Positions 7,528-18,850 of a DNA stretch of 64,000 bases are shown here, piece by piece. The notes beneath the pieces are model-generated. The model saw only the letters and a program-made list of their open reading frames with translations. It was not told where the DNA came from and did no database searches. Where the stretch lies: positions 434,001-498,000 of the forward strand of contig NZ_VMSG01000001.1 in the NCBI RefSeq assembly GCF_007713465.1, in the 5' to 3' direction. This stretch comes from Pseudomonas sp. H3(2019) (GTDB lineage Bacteria > Pseudomonadota > Gammaproteobacteria > Pseudomonadales > Pseudomonadaceae). The first letter of the stretch is position 1, and each line of letters starts with the position of its first letter. A program made the position numbers and the translations under genes.

Positions 7528-10500
7528 TTATAGCGACGGTTTCTCGGCTGTGCTATCCGAAAAGTCTGAAATTGCGATACGAAGAAAGGTTGCGGCGAAT
7601 TCATCGGCGGGTAGAGGCAGGCTGACGATGTAGCCCTGGATCTGTTCGCAGCCTTCGGCCGTCAGGAATTGCTGCTGCGCGTGGGTTTCAACGCCTTCGG
7701 CTATGATCGTGAATTGCATGCTGCGGCCCAGGGCAATGATTGCGCGGACGATCGCGGCATCGTGTGGGTCGTCCGGTAGTCCGCGGACAAAGGACTGGTC
7801 AATTTTCAGGAAATCCAGCGGCAAGCGTTTGAGGTAGCTCAGCGAGGAATAACCGGTGCCGAAGTCGTCGATGGCCAACTGCACGCCCAGGCGTTTGAGT
7901 TGATGCAGGACTTCAAGTGCCTCTTCGGCCTGGCTCATGATGAAGTTTTCGGTGATTTCCAGTTGCAGGAAGCCCGGTTTGAGGCGGTTGTCCTTGAGCA
8001 GTTGTTCGATGCGGACCAGCAGGTTCGGCTGGCGTAGTTGCGCTCCGGCCAGGTTGACTGACAACGGGCCGAAACCTTCATATCGCTGGTTCCACTCGTG
8101 CATCTGCAGGCAGGCCTGCTCCAGTACCCAGTCACCGATTTGCAGGATCATGCCGTTTTCTTCGGCCAGCGGGATGAAGTGCTCGGGCGGCACATCGCCG
8201 AAGGCTGGATGCCGCCAGCGGATCAGGGCTTCGGCGCCGACCAGGCGCGGGTGGTTGAGGCTCACTTTGGGTTGATAGAACAGCGTCAGTTCATTGCGCT
8301 CGATAGCGCGACGCAGTTCATGCTCCAGTGCCACGCGTTCGCTGGCCTGTGCGGTCAGGTCGCGGGTATAGCTTTCAACCCTGTTGCGACCTTTGGCTTT
8401 GGAGCGGTACATCGCGGCATCGGCGTTTTTGACCAGCGTGGCGACGTCGTTGCCGTCCCTGGGGTAGAGGCTGGTGCCAATGCTGGCACTGATAAAGAAC
8501 TCGTGCTCGCCTGCCTGGAAGGGCGCTGTGAAGCAGTTCAGCAGCTTGTAGGCAATATGGTCGGCGTCGCTGGCTTGTTGCAGGCCCGGCAGCAGGATGA
8601 TGAATTCATCACCCCCTAGCCGCGCCACGGTATCGATGTCCCGAAGTTGCTCCTTGAGCCGCACCGCGATGCCTTTGAGCAACAGGTCGCCGACCGGATG
8701 ACCCAGACTGTCGTTGATGTGCTTGAAGCGATCGAGGTCCAGAAACAGTACGGCGCCCTGACCACCGTTTTCTTGCTGGCTGTTGAGTGCGGTCAGCAGC
8801 CGGCTTTCGAACAGCGTCCGGTTTGGCAGTCCCGTCAACGGATCGTGGTGGGCCTGATAGTCGAGTTTGGCTTGGGCGTGCTTGAGGCTGGAGATATCGG
8901 CAAATACCGCGACGAAGTGAGTGATGAAGCGGTCTTTATTGCGCACCGCGCTGATGGTCAGCCAGCTGGGGTACAGCTCGCCATTCTTGCGGCGGTTGGA
9001 AATTTCGCCCTGCCAATGCCCTTCGGCGGTCAGTTGATGCCACATCGCCGCGTAAAAGGCGCTGTCATGCAGGCCTGAGGCGAGCAGCCTTGGCGTGTGG
9101 CCCAGGGCTTCGGTTTCGCTGTAGCCGGTGATCTCGGTAAACGCGCGGTTGACGGCACTGATGTGCTGTTGGGTGTCGGTGATCAATACACCTTCTGCGG
9201 TGCTCTCGAATACCGTGGCGGCCTGTTGCAGTTTTTCCTGCATCAGATGTCGCTCGGTGATGTCCCGGGCGATGGTCAGCATGCAATCGTCATCGCCAAT
9301 CGGCAGCGGCCGGCTGGACATCTCGCAGAGACGGATCTGCCCATCGTTACGGCGTATATGACAACTGAAGTCACGCACGAAGCCGTCGCGCTTCAACAGG
9401 TCGAGCATCTGCCTTCGTTCATTCAGGTTGACCCAGATACCGAGGTCGAAGGTCGAGCGGTCCAGTGACATTGCGCTGTTGAAGCCGGTGATGCGGCTGA
9501 AGCCTTCGTTGACCTCGATCAGCAGGCCGTCGCTCACGCGTGACAGCAATAAGCCGTCAGGGGAGGCATGGAAGGCTTTGGCAAATTTCTCTTCAGAGGT
9601 TTGCAGTTGTTGTTGGGTTTCCTTGAGCTGGCTGATGTCACGCACTACCACGACCAGCGCCGGGGTGGTGTCGAGCTGGAAGGGTTCGGCGGAAATCAGG
9701 CCGGTAAACACCTGGCCATTGCTGCGACGAAAGGGCATCTCCAGATTGCGAATACTGCCGGCTTGCAAGCGCTGCAAGAGCCCGGGGCCGACACCGGCGA
9801 TGCCCCAGATGTTCAGCTCGGTGGCGGTCCGTCCGATCACTTCTTCGGCAGTGAGGCCGATTTGCTCTTCGAACGCCTCGTTGACCTCCAGCAGACAACC
9901 GTCGGACAGACGTGCAATGACCAGAATGTCCGGGCATTGCTGGAACACCGAGGCAAACTTCTGCTCGGAGAGGCGCAAGGCTTCTTCGGTTCTTTTGGCT
10001 TCGCTGATGTCGATCATCAGCCCGCGCAGTATCGGCTCGTGGCCGTGCTCTATCAGGCTGACGATGTCGCGTACCCAGAGGCAGCGCCCGTCGGCAGTGA
10101 TCACCCGGTAATCGAGGCTGTGATCGCGTCCGGCGAGTACTTCGTGATCGCAAAATGCCTGGGCGCGTGTGAGGTCGGCAGGATGGATGATATTGCGCCA
10201 GAAGCCCGGAATCAGCCAATGGGACAAAGGGTAGCCGAGCAGGCCTTCGGCATGGGGAGACACGTAGCTGTACGTAAAATCGCTGATTCGCGCTTCCCAG
10301 GCTATCGCCGAAAGGCTCTCCACCAGACCGCGGTAGTGGTATTCGCTGGTGCGCAGTTCCTGTTCCAGGGCTACCCGGCGGGAAATCTCCGAACTCAAGC
10401 GGCGATTGATGCGGATCACCGCGGCTAACACGATGACCAGCAGCAGTACGCCGGGCAGGCCGTACATCAACAAATCGGACCAGAAGGTGCGGTGGTCGAG

Positions 10501-11271
10501 GACGTTTCCGACCCAATGCTCTTGGATGGCGCTTATTTCTCCGGGGCTCATGTCCGCCAGCACTTTATCCAGAATGCCGGCCAGAATTTTGTCATCTCGC
10601 GGCACGCCCATCGCCAGTTGGTAGCGATACGGCGTTTCGCCGCTGACGTAGAGCCCGTCAAGCTTGAGCTGGCGAAGGCCCCAGACGCTTGAGGCCAGAT
10701 CGCCGACTACCGCGTCCACCTCGTCGGTGGCCAGTGCCTGCAAGGTCGAGCTGACATTGGGCATAGGGACCAGATTGAGGTCAGGATGGTGGGTGCGCAG
10801 CAGTTCATGGGGGGCGTAGTTTTCCACGACGGCAACTTTCAGGCCGTAAAGGTCTTCCAGTTTGTGCGGCTGTGCGCCTTTCACATGGGCCAGGATGACG
10901 ATCGGAAAGTCCAGATAGGGCCGCGTGAACGCGAGGTAGCTCTGCCGTTCGGGCGTCGACATGACGCCGGGCAAGAGGTCCAGCTTGCCCTGTTTGGCCT
11001 GTTCCAGGACTTCGGTCCAGCTCACAGGCTCAATGGGTGTGACTTTGATTGCCAGGCGATCACGCACGATGTTGATGTAGTCAGCGGCAAGACCTTGATA
11101 GCGACCTTGTTCATCGCGAAATTCAAATGGTGGCCAGGAAGCGTCGACACCCAGTCGCAGTTCCGGGTGAGCCGCAAGCCAGGCACGTTCTTCGTCGGTC
11201 AGAGTCAGCGCGCCAGCCGTTGCGGTCCAGGTCATCAGCAATAGCAAAAGCATGGCCGGCAGTCTGGGCAT
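7528..11271 (-). CDS. Membrane c-di-GMP enzyme: periplasmic SBP3 sensor, four PAS, GGDEF, EAL
   Basis: 1247 residues. The order is a signal peptide (1-21), a solute-binding-protein-3 sensor (about 30-255), a membrane segment (about 268-288), four PAS-type repeats (about 308-430, 435-555, 560-680, 688-800), GGDEF (about 805-970) and EAL (about 980-1230). GGDEF is intact at 886-890, with an inhibitory-site RxxD (RDID, 877-880) five residues before it. The EAL motif is intact at 1014-1016, as are DDFGTGYSS and AEGVET. It could therefore both make and break c-di-GMP, with product inhibition of the cyclase, under control of a periplasmic ligand, probably an amino acid by sensor family. It stands alone between tRNA-Ile2 and rpoD. 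Confidence 0.9.
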   Translation of the reverse strand: MPRLPAMLLLLLMTWTATAGALTLTDEERAWLAAHPELRLGVDASWPPFEFRDEQGRYQGLAADYINIVRDRLAIKVTPIEPVSWTEVLEQAKQGKLDLLPGVMSTPERQSYLAFTRPYLDFPIVILAHVKGAQPHKLEDLYGLKVAVVENYAPHELLRTHHPDLNLVPMPNVSSTLQALATDEVDAVVGDLASSVWGLRQLKLDGLYVSGETPYRYQLAMGVPRDDKILAGILDKVLADMSPGEISAIQEHWVGNVLDHRTFWSDLLMYGLPGVLLLVIVLAAVIRINRRLSSEISRRVALEQELRTSEYHYRGLVESLSAIAWEARISDFTYSYVSPHAEGLLGYPLSHWLIPGFWRNIIHPADLTRAQAFCDHEVLAGRDHSLDYRVITADGRCLWVRDIVSLIEHGHEPILRGLMIDISEAKRTEEALRLSEQKFASVFQQCPDILVIARLSDGCLLEVNEAFEEQIGLTAEEVIGRTATELNIWGIAGVGPGLLQRLQAGSIRNLEMPFRRSNGQVFTGLISAEPFQLDTTPALVVVVRDISQLKETQQQLQTSEEKFAKAFHASPDGLLLSRVSDGLLIEVNEGFSRITGFNSAMSLDRSTFDLGIWVNLNERRQMLDLLKRDGFVRDFSCHIRRNDGQIRLCEMSSRPLPIGDDDCMLTIARDITERHLMQEKLQQAATVFESTAEGVLITDTQQHISAVNRAFTEITGYSETEALGHTPRLLASGLHDSAFYAAMWHQLTAEGHWQGEISNRRKNGELYPSWLTISAVRNKDRFITHFVAVFADISSLKHAQAKLDYQAHHDPLTGLPNRTLFESRLLTALNSQQENGGQGAVLFLDLDRFKHINDSLGHPVGDLLLKGIAVRLKEQLRDIDTVARLGGDEFIILLPGLQQASDADHIAYKLLNCFTAPFQAGEHEFFISASIGTSLYPRDGNDVATLVKNADAAMYRSKAKGRNRVESYTRDLTAQASERVALEHELRRAIERNELTLFYQPKVSLNHPRLVGAEALIRWRHPAFGDVPPEHFIPLAEENGMILQIGDWVLEQACLQMHEWNQRYEGFGPLSVNLAGAQLRQPNLLVRIEQLLKDNRLKPGFLQLEITENFIMSQAEEALEVLHQLKRLGVQLAIDDFGTGYSSLSYLKRLPLDFLKIDQSFVRGLPDDPHDAAIVRAIIALGRSMQFTIIAEGVETHAQQQFLTAEGCEQIQGYIVSLPLPADEFAATFLRIAISDFSDSTAEKPSL

Positions 11272-11362
11272 AACGGTCTCGTTATGGCTTGGGGGGAATG
11301 TTTCGAGTGTAGACGGGCTATGCGGCAGGAGCGAAGCGAAGGGGATTTAATCTACAGAAAGC

Positions 11363-11389
11363 AAAACCCCCGGCAGGGCCGGGGGTTTT
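11363..11389 (-). terminator. rpoD terminator
   Basis: AAAACCCCCGGC (11363-11374) and GCCGGGGGTTTT (11378-11389) are perfect 12-bp arms around a 3-nt loop, 4 bp past the rpoD stop. A/T ends on both sides would let it work in either direction. It insulates the macromolecular synthesis operon from the GGDEF-EAL gene. Confidence 0.9.
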
Positions 11390-11393
11390 GTGA

Positions 11394-13241
<1,848 letters not shown>

Positions 13242-13308
13242 AACACCCTATCCACTGAAGGTCTTGGCGGGCAAAAAACAAGCCGAGGATTATACCTTAG
13301 CTATGACC

Positions 13309-15270
13309 TCACGCGCCACTTGAGGTCGGGTTTGATGCGGAAACATTGCGACTTAGTAGGTCGCGCAGTTGATTTTTCTCTTCGGTACTCAGCTCGCTTT
13401 GACGTGCTTTTCTCAGAAGTTGTTCCAGATTTCGCTCGCGTTGGCGGGCTGACAAGCTAGTAATGGTGTCGAAAAACTGTTGTTCAAGGTTATCTCCTTC
13501 AATCAGCCATTCCTTTTCCGCCAATGCTTTGAGCAGTCGTCCTTGTTCGGTGCCGTGCCATCGCGCAATCAGTTGAAATGAGTTTAGCTTGGGATTCTTC
13601 TGCACGGCTTCGAGCAGTGCTACCAGCAATTGCGTGTTGGAGTGGTCCTCGGCCGCGAAGTGCCCGGCGTCTTCAACTTTTTCGGCCAATTGCGGGTGGT
13701 GCAGCAAGGTACGCAGGGCCGCCAGTGTTGGCGGCTCGACTGCGGCCGGGATGCGTGGCGCGCGAGGTTGATCGCGATCGCCGCCGCGTTTGCCTTTCTT
13801 GTCCCAGGGTTTGTTGTCCCACTTCTTGCCGCCGCTGCCCGGTTTTTTCGGCGTCCACTCCTGCTGAGGTGCATAGGCCTCTTGCGGTTGGTGGTAGTCG
13901 GAATAGTCCGGCATGGCGTCGTAATCGATGCCGGGGTCGTAGGCAGGGGGGGCATCCTGTGGCGCGCTGTGCACCAGTTGACTGACGGCTTCACTGTTCA
14001 GGCCGGTAATTTCGGTCAGGCGCTGACGCATCAGGGTGCGCAGGTTGGCTCCCGGGACTTTGTCGATCAGCGGCGCGGCGAGGGTGGCCATGTGGGCCTT
14101 GCCTTCGAGCGAGCGCGGATCGGATTCCTCGGTCAGTTGCTGGAAGAAATAGTCTGCCAATGGCTGGGCGTGCTGATTGATTCGTGCGCGAAAGGCGTCA
14201 GTGCCTTCGGAGCGGATCAATGTGTCCGGGTCTTCGCCTTCGGGCAGGAACAGGAAGCGCGCGCGCCGTCCGTCTTGCAGGCTCGAAAGCGTTGACTCCA
14301 GGGCGCGCCACGCGGCATTGCGGCCGGCCTGGTCGCCGTCGAAGCAGAACAGCACGTTGGGCACCACGCGAAACAGTCGCTTCAAGTGTTCTTCGCTGGT
14401 GGCGGTGCCGAGCGTGGCGACGGCATTGCGCAAGCCTTGCTGGGCCAGGGCGATGACGTCCATGTAGCCTTCGACCACGATGATTTCGTCGAGATTGCGG
14501 TTGTTCTTGCGTGCTTCATACAGGCCGTAGAGCTCCTGGCCTTTATGAAATACCGGGGTTTCCGGTGAGTTCAGGTATTTCGGTTTGTCATCGCCCAGTA
14601 CCCGGCCGCCAAACGCGATAATGCGCCCACGGCTGTCGCGAATCGGGAACATCACGCGGTCGCGAAAGCGATCATAGCGTTTGCCGGTTTCGGCGTTCTC
14701 GATCAACAGGCCGGCGTCGATCATGGCTTTTTGTTGCAGGGTGTCGCTGCTCAAATGCTTGAACAGGTTGTCCCAGCCTGGAGGTGCGAAGCCGAGGCCG
14801 AAATCGCGGGCGATCTCGCCGGTCAGGCCGCGCCCCTTCAAGTAGTCGACAGCCGCTTTTCGCGCCGGATGGCTTTTCAGTGCCTGGCGGTAGAAGTCAG
14901 CAGCGGCGGTCAGCAGTGGGTAGAGTGGCGAGTCGGTCGGTTGTCGCGGTTTGTGCGGGCGACCGCTTTCCTCGCGAGGTATTTCCATGCCGGCGGCTTT
15001 GGCCAGTTCTTCGACAGCCTGGGGGAAATCCAGGTTGTCGTGGTCCATGATGAAGCCGAGGGCATTGCCACCAGCGCCGCAGCCAAAGCAGTAATAGAAC
15101 TGTTTGTCCGGGCTGACGCTGAAGGAGGGGGTTTTTTCTTTGTGAAACGGGCAGCAGGCGGTGTAGTTCTTGCCGGCTTTTTTCATTTGCAGGCGCGAGC
15201 TGACCACATCGACGATGTCGGTGCGGTTCAGAAGGTCGTCAATAAAGCTCTGGGGAATTAGCCCGGCCAT
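13309..15270 (-). CDS. dnaG: DNA primase DnaG
   Basis: 653 residues. The CHC2 zinc-binding fold is intact (Cys40, His43, Cys61, Cys64). The TOPRIM catalytic domain follows (VVEGYMDVIALAQQG and the FDGDQAGRNAAWRAL metal site, about residues 265-320). A low-complexity Pro/Gly/Lys/Asp linker (about 440-510) leads to the helicase-binding C-terminal domain. It makes the RNA primers for chromosome replication and docks on DnaB. It is the middle gene of the macromolecular synthesis operon, separated from rpsU by a terminator-like hairpin and an unusually long spacer. Confidence 0.97.
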   Translation of the reverse strand: MAGLIPQSFIDDLLNRTDIVDVVSSRLQMKKAGKNYTACCPFHKEKTPSFSVSPDKQFYYCFGCGAGGNALGFIMDHDNLDFPQAVEELAKAAGMEIPREESGRPHKPRQPTDSPLYPLLTAAADFYRQALKSHPARKAAVDYLKGRGLTGEIARDFGLGFAPPGWDNLFKHLSSDTLQQKAMIDAGLLIENAETGKRYDRFRDRVMFPIRDSRGRIIAFGGRVLGDDKPKYLNSPETPVFHKGQELYGLYEARKNNRNLDEIIVVEGYMDVIALAQQGLRNAVATLGTATSEEHLKRLFRVVPNVLFCFDGDQAGRNAAWRALESTLSSLQDGRRARFLFLPEGEDPDTLIRSEGTDAFRARINQHAQPLADYFFQQLTEESDPRSLEGKAHMATLAAPLIDKVPGANLRTLMRQRLTEITGLNSEAVSQLVHSAPQDAPPAYDPGIDYDAMPDYSDYHQPQEAYAPQQEWTPKKPGSGGKKWDNKPWDKKGKRGGDRDQPRAPRIPAAVEPPTLAALRTLLHHPQLAEKVEDAGHFAAEDHSNTQLLVALLEAVQKNPKLNSFQLIARWHGTEQGRLLKALAEKEWLIEGDNLEQQFFDTITSLSARQRERNLEQLLRKARQSELSTEEKNQLRDLLSRNVSASNPTSSGA

Positions 15271-15707
15271 GGCGTTCTCGTCATCACTGCGCTGAAAATC
15301 TGACCCGCGCGAAAGGCGGCCTGATGCTGGTCATTATGTTGAGGCGCGGAGGATGTGCGGCTCGACCAGGTATCGTCTGCGTATTCGCTGTCGGGAAGTG
15401 TATCTGCCGAAAATCCGCTGACGTTAGTGCTCATCGGTATTCGACTGTTTGAAAGTGTTGCGCTGAGTCCGCATTGGCCAAAGGGAGGCCTCGGATAGCT
15501 CATAAGTGGGCACGCAAAATCGTGCCTTGGGCTGATCGTCGTGAGAGGAATCAGTAAAAGGTTGTGCTCGTCAGTAGCCTTGGAAGGCTCGTCAGAAGAG
15601 ACGTGCACCGCTGGCAAAAGAGCCAGGTCTGACGTGTGAAGCAGGTTTGTCTCGGTCGCGTCTGCGGCTTTGACAGTGAAGCATCAAGCGATATCCGCAA
15701 ATGCCAT
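15271..15707. other. rpsU-dnaG intergenic spacer without a recognisable gene
   Basis: About 490 bp separate the rpsU stop from the dnaG start. The only sizeable frame here (15258-15617, minus) has a composition unlike a protein, overlaps the dnaG start and has no recognisable domain. The spacer contains the hairpin next to rpsU and probably a promoter or long leader for dnaG; I saw no convincing -35/-10 pair or RNA gene. Confidence 0.5.
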
Positions 15708-15730
15708 AAGCCCGGCTGAGGGCCGGGCTT
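15708..15730 (-). terminator. Partial terminator between rpsU and dnaG
   Basis: AAGCCCGGC (15708-15716) and GCCGGGCTT (15722-15730) form a 9-bp stem with a TGAGG-type loop, 29 bp past the rpsU stop. No long T-tract follows on the minus strand. That suits the leaky terminator known at this place in the operon in other proteobacteria, which keeps S21 mRNA in excess over primase and sigma factor. Confidence 0.75.
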
Positions 15731-15759
15731 GGCAGAAGCTTGCTACGAACGTCTGTGTA

Positions 15760-15975
15760 TTAGTACAGACGAACGGCGCGGCGCTGTTCGCGCTGAACTT
15801 TCTTGGCGTGGCGCTTAACAGCGGCTGCTGCTTTACGCTTACGCTCAGAAGTCGGCTTCTCGTAAAATTCGCGGCTACGAACTTCAGCCAGAACACCGGC
15901 TTTTTCGCAGGAGCGCTTGAAACGACGCAGAGCTACGTCGAAGGGTTCGTTCTCTTTAACTTTGACGGCTGGCAT
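15760..15975 (-). CDS. rpsU: 30S ribosomal protein S21
   Basis: 71 residues, highly basic: [20 protein letters not shown] at the N-terminus, then a run of Lys/Arg/Ala to RRAVRLY. S21 is a small-subunit protein needed early in initiation, near the anti-Shine-Dalgarno end of 16S rRNA. It heads the rpsU-dnaG-rpoD operon and is divergent from tsaD, with about 200 bp between them holding both promoters. Length and sequence are typical of gammaproteobacteria. Confidence 0.98.
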
Positions 15976-16174
15976 CCAGAGCTACCTTCATTCATTACCG
16001 GGGTCAACATCCTCGCGGCAAAAGTGCACTTGAAGACGTCGGTTTTTAAGGGTTGCGGATGTTAACCCCTCATCGCTCGGAATGCAAAGCCTCTGATCGA
16101 AAACCGCTGGTCGGAGCATCACGTGGCGACTATTATGCGCGCCTTCGAATTTAGCCTAAACAAGGCGCAAACCC

Positions 16175-17200
16175 ATGCTAGTACTGGGATTAGAAACCTC
16201 CTGCGACGAAACCGGCGTCGCGCTTTACGACAGTGAAAAAGGTCTGTTGGCCGATGCACTGTTCAGCCAGATCGACCTGCATCGCGCCTATGGTGGCGTG
16301 GTGCCGGAGCTGGCTTCGCGTGACCACGTCAAACGTATGCTGCCCTTGATTCGTCAGGTGTTGGCTGAAGCCGACTGCGTGCCGACCGAGATCGATGCCA
16401 TCGCCTACACCGCGGGTCCCGGGCTTGTCGGGGCCTTGCTGGTGGGGGCTTCCTGCGCTCAGGCGCTGGCGTTTGCCTGGGGTATTCCAGCCTTGGGCGT
16501 GCACCACATGGAAGGCCACTTGCTGGCGCCGATGCTGGAGCCGCAACCGCCTGAATTTCCGTTCGTCGCTTTGTTGGTGTCCGGTGGTCATACCCAGCTG
16601 GTTCGGGTCGATGGTATCGGTCAATACGAGTTGTTGGGCGAGACGCTGGATGACGCTGCCGGTGAGGCGTTCGACAAGACCGCGAAAATGATGGGCCTCA
16701 ATTACCCTGGCGGTCCGGAAATCGCGCGATTGGCCGCGCAAGGCGTTGCCGGACGCTTTGTGTTTCCGCGTCCGATGTGCGACCGGCCAGGTCTGGATTT
16801 CAGTTTCAGCGGCTTGAAAACCTTTGCCTTGAACACCTGGCAGCAGTGCGTCAGTGCTGGGGACGACGGCGAGCAAACACGCAGCGACATCTCGCTGGCC
16901 TTCCAGCAGGCGGTGGTGGAGACTTTGACCATCAAGTGCAAGCGTGCCCTGAAACAGGCGGGTCTCAAGCGTCTGGTGATCGCTGGCGGCGTTAGTGCGA
17001 ACAAGGCTTTGCGCGTTTCCCTGGAGAAAATGCTTGGCGATATGAAGGGCGACGTTTACTACGCACGTCCGGAGTTCTGCACCGATAACGGCGCGATGAT
17101 CGCTTTTGCCGGGTGTCAGCGGTTACAGGCCGGTCAGCAGGAAAGTCTGGCGATCAGCGTGCAGGCGCGTTGGCCGATGGAACAGTTGTCGCCCGTGTAA
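16175..17200 (+). CDS. tsaD: tRNA threonylcarbamoyl transferase TsaD (Gcp/YgjD)
   Basis: 341 residues with the ASKHA nucleotide-binding fold. The metal ligands His111 and His115 lie in [11 protein letters not shown], and VSGGHTQLV plus the C-terminal [13 protein letters not shown] phosphate loop are present. With TsaB and TsaE it transfers threonylcarbamoyl to A37 of tRNAs that read ANN codons, an essential modification. It is read away from rpsU and converges on plsY, the order found in many gammaproteobacteria. Confidence 0.97.
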   Translation: MLVLGLETSCDETGVALYDSEKGLLADALFSQIDLHRAYGGVVPELASRDHVKRMLPLIRQVLAEADCVPTEIDAIAYTAGPGLVGALLVGASCAQALAFAWGIPALGVHHMEGHLLAPMLEPQPPEFPFVALLVSGGHTQLVRVDGIGQYELLGETLDDAAGEAFDKTAKMMGLNYPGGPEIARLAAQGVAGRFVFPRPMCDRPGLDFSFSGLKTFALNTWQQCVSAGDDGEQTRSDISLAFQQAVVETLTIKCKRALKQAGLKRLVIAGGVSANKALRVSLEKMLGDMKGDVYYARPEFCTDNGAMIAFAGCQRLQAGQQESLAISVQARWPMEQLSPV

Positions 17201-17236
17201 AGACGGGTGAGTCAGGGGCGTGCTCGGCGAGAGTAT

Positions 17237-17806
17237 TTAAAAATGCCGTTCGCGCCCGGCAAACAGGTCGCGTAGATTGCCGCGATGGCGCCAGACGATC
17301 AGTGCTGTCAGCGCGCTCATGGGCAGCAATGCTCCCGGCTCCTGCCAGGCCAGCAGTGGCAGGGTCAGGGGCGTGGCGATCAGGGCGGCCAGCGAGCTGG
17401 TGCGTGTGAGGTAGAAGGTCAATAGCCACGCGCCGATAGCCAGAAGCGCTGCCGGAGGGTAAAGCCCCAGCAGCATGCCGGCAGCCGTTGCAACACCTTT
17501 GCCACCGCGAAAGCGGAAGTACAGCGGATACAGATGGCCGATCACGGCATAGACACCGACCCAGGCCTGTTGCTGTACCGAGAGGCCCGCCAGTCCTGCA
17601 ACCAACACGGGCAGCAGGCCTTTGCAGAGGTCGCCGAGCAAGGTCAGGACGGCGAGTTTTTTGCCGGCCAGGCGTAACATGTTGGTGGCACCGGCATTAC
17701 CCGAGCCACTCATTCGCGGATCGGGGTTACCGGTCAGGCGGCTGAGCAAAATGGCAAAGGACAGAGAGCCAAGCAGGTAGGCGAGGATCGCCAGTAACCA
17801 AAACAT
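17237..17806 (-). CDS. plsY: Acyl-phosphate glycerol-3-phosphate acyltransferase PlsY
   Basis: 189 residues, strongly hydrophobic with about five membrane spans. The three conserved PlsY segments are visible: [11 protein letters not shown] (about 35-46), the glycine-rich [12 protein letters not shown] (about 97-110), and [12 protein letters not shown] near the C-terminus. It acylates glycerol-3-phosphate from acyl-phosphate at the inner membrane, the first committed step of phospholipid synthesis in the PlsX/PlsY route. It converges on tsaD and diverges from folB. Confidence 0.95.
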   Translation of the reverse strand: MFWLLAILAYLLGSLSFAILLSRLTGNPDPRMSGSGNAGATNMLRLAGKKLAVLTLLGDLCKGLLPVLVAGLAGLSVQQQAWVGVYAVIGHLYPLYFRFRGGKGVATAAGMLLGLYPPAALLAIGAWLLTFYLTRTSSLAALIATPLTLPLLAWQEPGALLPMSALTALIVWRHRGNLRDLFAGRERHF

Positions 17807-17880
17807 GCTAACTATTCCGGGCGAGGACGCCCTGATTCTAACGGCGCATTGCGCCCTTGTCGTGCTGCGGAGAAGAGTGC

Positions 17881-18234
17881 TTGGACAGAGTGTTTATCGA
17901 GGGCCTGGAAGTCGACACGGTGATCGGTGCCTACGACTGGGAGCGCGGCATCCGTCAGTGCCTGCGTCTTGATCTGAATTTCGCCTGGGACAATCGCCCG
18001 GCAGCGGCCGGTGATGACCTGACTCTGGCGCTCGACTACGCCAGCGTGACGGCACGTATTCAAGCGTTCGCCGAGCAGGCGCAGTACCAACTGGTTGAAA
18101 CCTTTGCCGAGCGTCTGGCCGAAGTCTTGATGAGCGAATTCAGGATTACCTGGCTGCGTCTCAAGCTGACCAAGCCGGGGGCTATCCCGGCTGCAACGGG
18201 CGTGGGCGTGGAGATCGAGCGCGGATGTCGCTAA
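17881..18234 (+). CDS. folB: Dihydroneopterin aldolase FolB
   Basis: 117 residues from a TTG at 17881 preceded by GGAG about 9 nt upstream; a longer reading from 17857 would add eight residues with no family match. [20 protein letters not shown] is the FolB N-terminus, and LALDYASV and [13 protein letters not shown] follow. The enzyme cleaves dihydroneopterin to 6-hydroxymethyl-dihydropterin and glycolaldehyde in folate synthesis. It overlaps folK, the next enzyme of the pathway, by 10 bp. Confidence 0.93.
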   Translation: MDRVFIEGLEVDTVIGAYDWERGIRQCLRLDLNFAWDNRPAAAGDDLTLALDYASVTARIQAFAEQAQYQLVETFAERLAEVLMSEFRITWLRLKLTKPGAIPAATGVGVEIERGCR

Positions 18235-18743
18235 CTCAGGTATTTCTTGGGCTCGGCAGCAATGTCGAGCGCGAAGCTCATTTGCAGGCGGGGCTGGAAG
18301 CGCTTGCCGGTTTTCTGGTGGATATACGCTGTTCGGCGGTGTTCGAAAGTCAGCCGGTGGGGATCAAGAGCGGGCCTTTTTTCAATTTCGTAGTGTCGGC
18401 GTTTACCGATCTGCCGTTGATGGAGCTGGACCGTCGTTTGAAGTGTATCGAGGCCGACAACGGTCGTTATGCCCCTGATCGCAAGGGTTTGCCGTTGGAT
18501 ATCGACGTGCTGTTGTATGGCGATCTGGTGGGTAATTTCGACGGATTGATCCTGCCACGAGCGGAAATCCTGAAAAATGCCTTTGTGCTGTGGCCGTTGT
18601 CGCTGATAGCGCCGGACAGGGTGCATCCTGGCGTAGGTAAAAGTTTTGCCTTCCTGTGGAGTGAGGCGAAGATTGATCAGGTATTGGCGCCAGTTGCGTT
18701 TGAGTGGCGCGGTGAGCAGTTGACCCCTTCGAATCTGCTGTGA
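18225..18743 (+). CDS. folK: 6-hydroxymethyl-dihydropterin pyrophosphokinase FolK
   Basis: 172 residues. FLGLGSNVEREAHL at the start and the HPPK signature near DRKGLPLDIDVLLYGD (about residues 83-99) identify it, along with the substrate-binding GPFFNFV segment. It transfers pyrophosphate from ATP to hydroxymethyl-dihydropterin. It is translationally coupled to folB, so two successive folate steps are made together. Pseudomonads often carry a second folK near panB, so this copy may not be the only one. Confidence 0.92.
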   Translation: MSLTQVFLGLGSNVEREAHLQAGLEALAGFLVDIRCSAVFESQPVGIKSGPFFNFVVSAFTDLPLMELDRRLKCIEADNGRYAPDRKGLPLDIDVLLYGDLVGNFDGLILPRAEILKNAFVLWPLSLIAPDRVHPGVGKSFAFLWSEAKIDQVLAPVAFEWRGEQLTPSNLL

Positions 18744-18758
18744 CCTTGATGACGCCAT

Positions 18759-18844
18759 CGCGGGCAAGCCTTGCTCCTACAGTATTGTGTCGTACGCCAT
18801 TTACGCGCTCGGCATAGGTCTCGTAGGAGCAAGGCTTGCCCGCG
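18759..18844. repeat. Paired inverted REP elements (REPIN) between folK and cca
   Basis: Perfect 22-bp inverted arms at 18759-18780 and 18823-18844 around a 42-nt centre. Each arm contains the GGGCAAGCCTTGCTCC core typical of P. fluorescens REP sequences. It sits between convergent folK and cca, where it could also stop transcription from both sides. Confidence 0.85.
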
Positions 18845-18850
18845 TGCTTT

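Noticed and set aside
15258..15617. 119-codon frame upstream of dnaG
   Set aside because: Composition rich in Ser, Thr and Pro, overlaps the dnaG start, no domain or ribosome-binding site.
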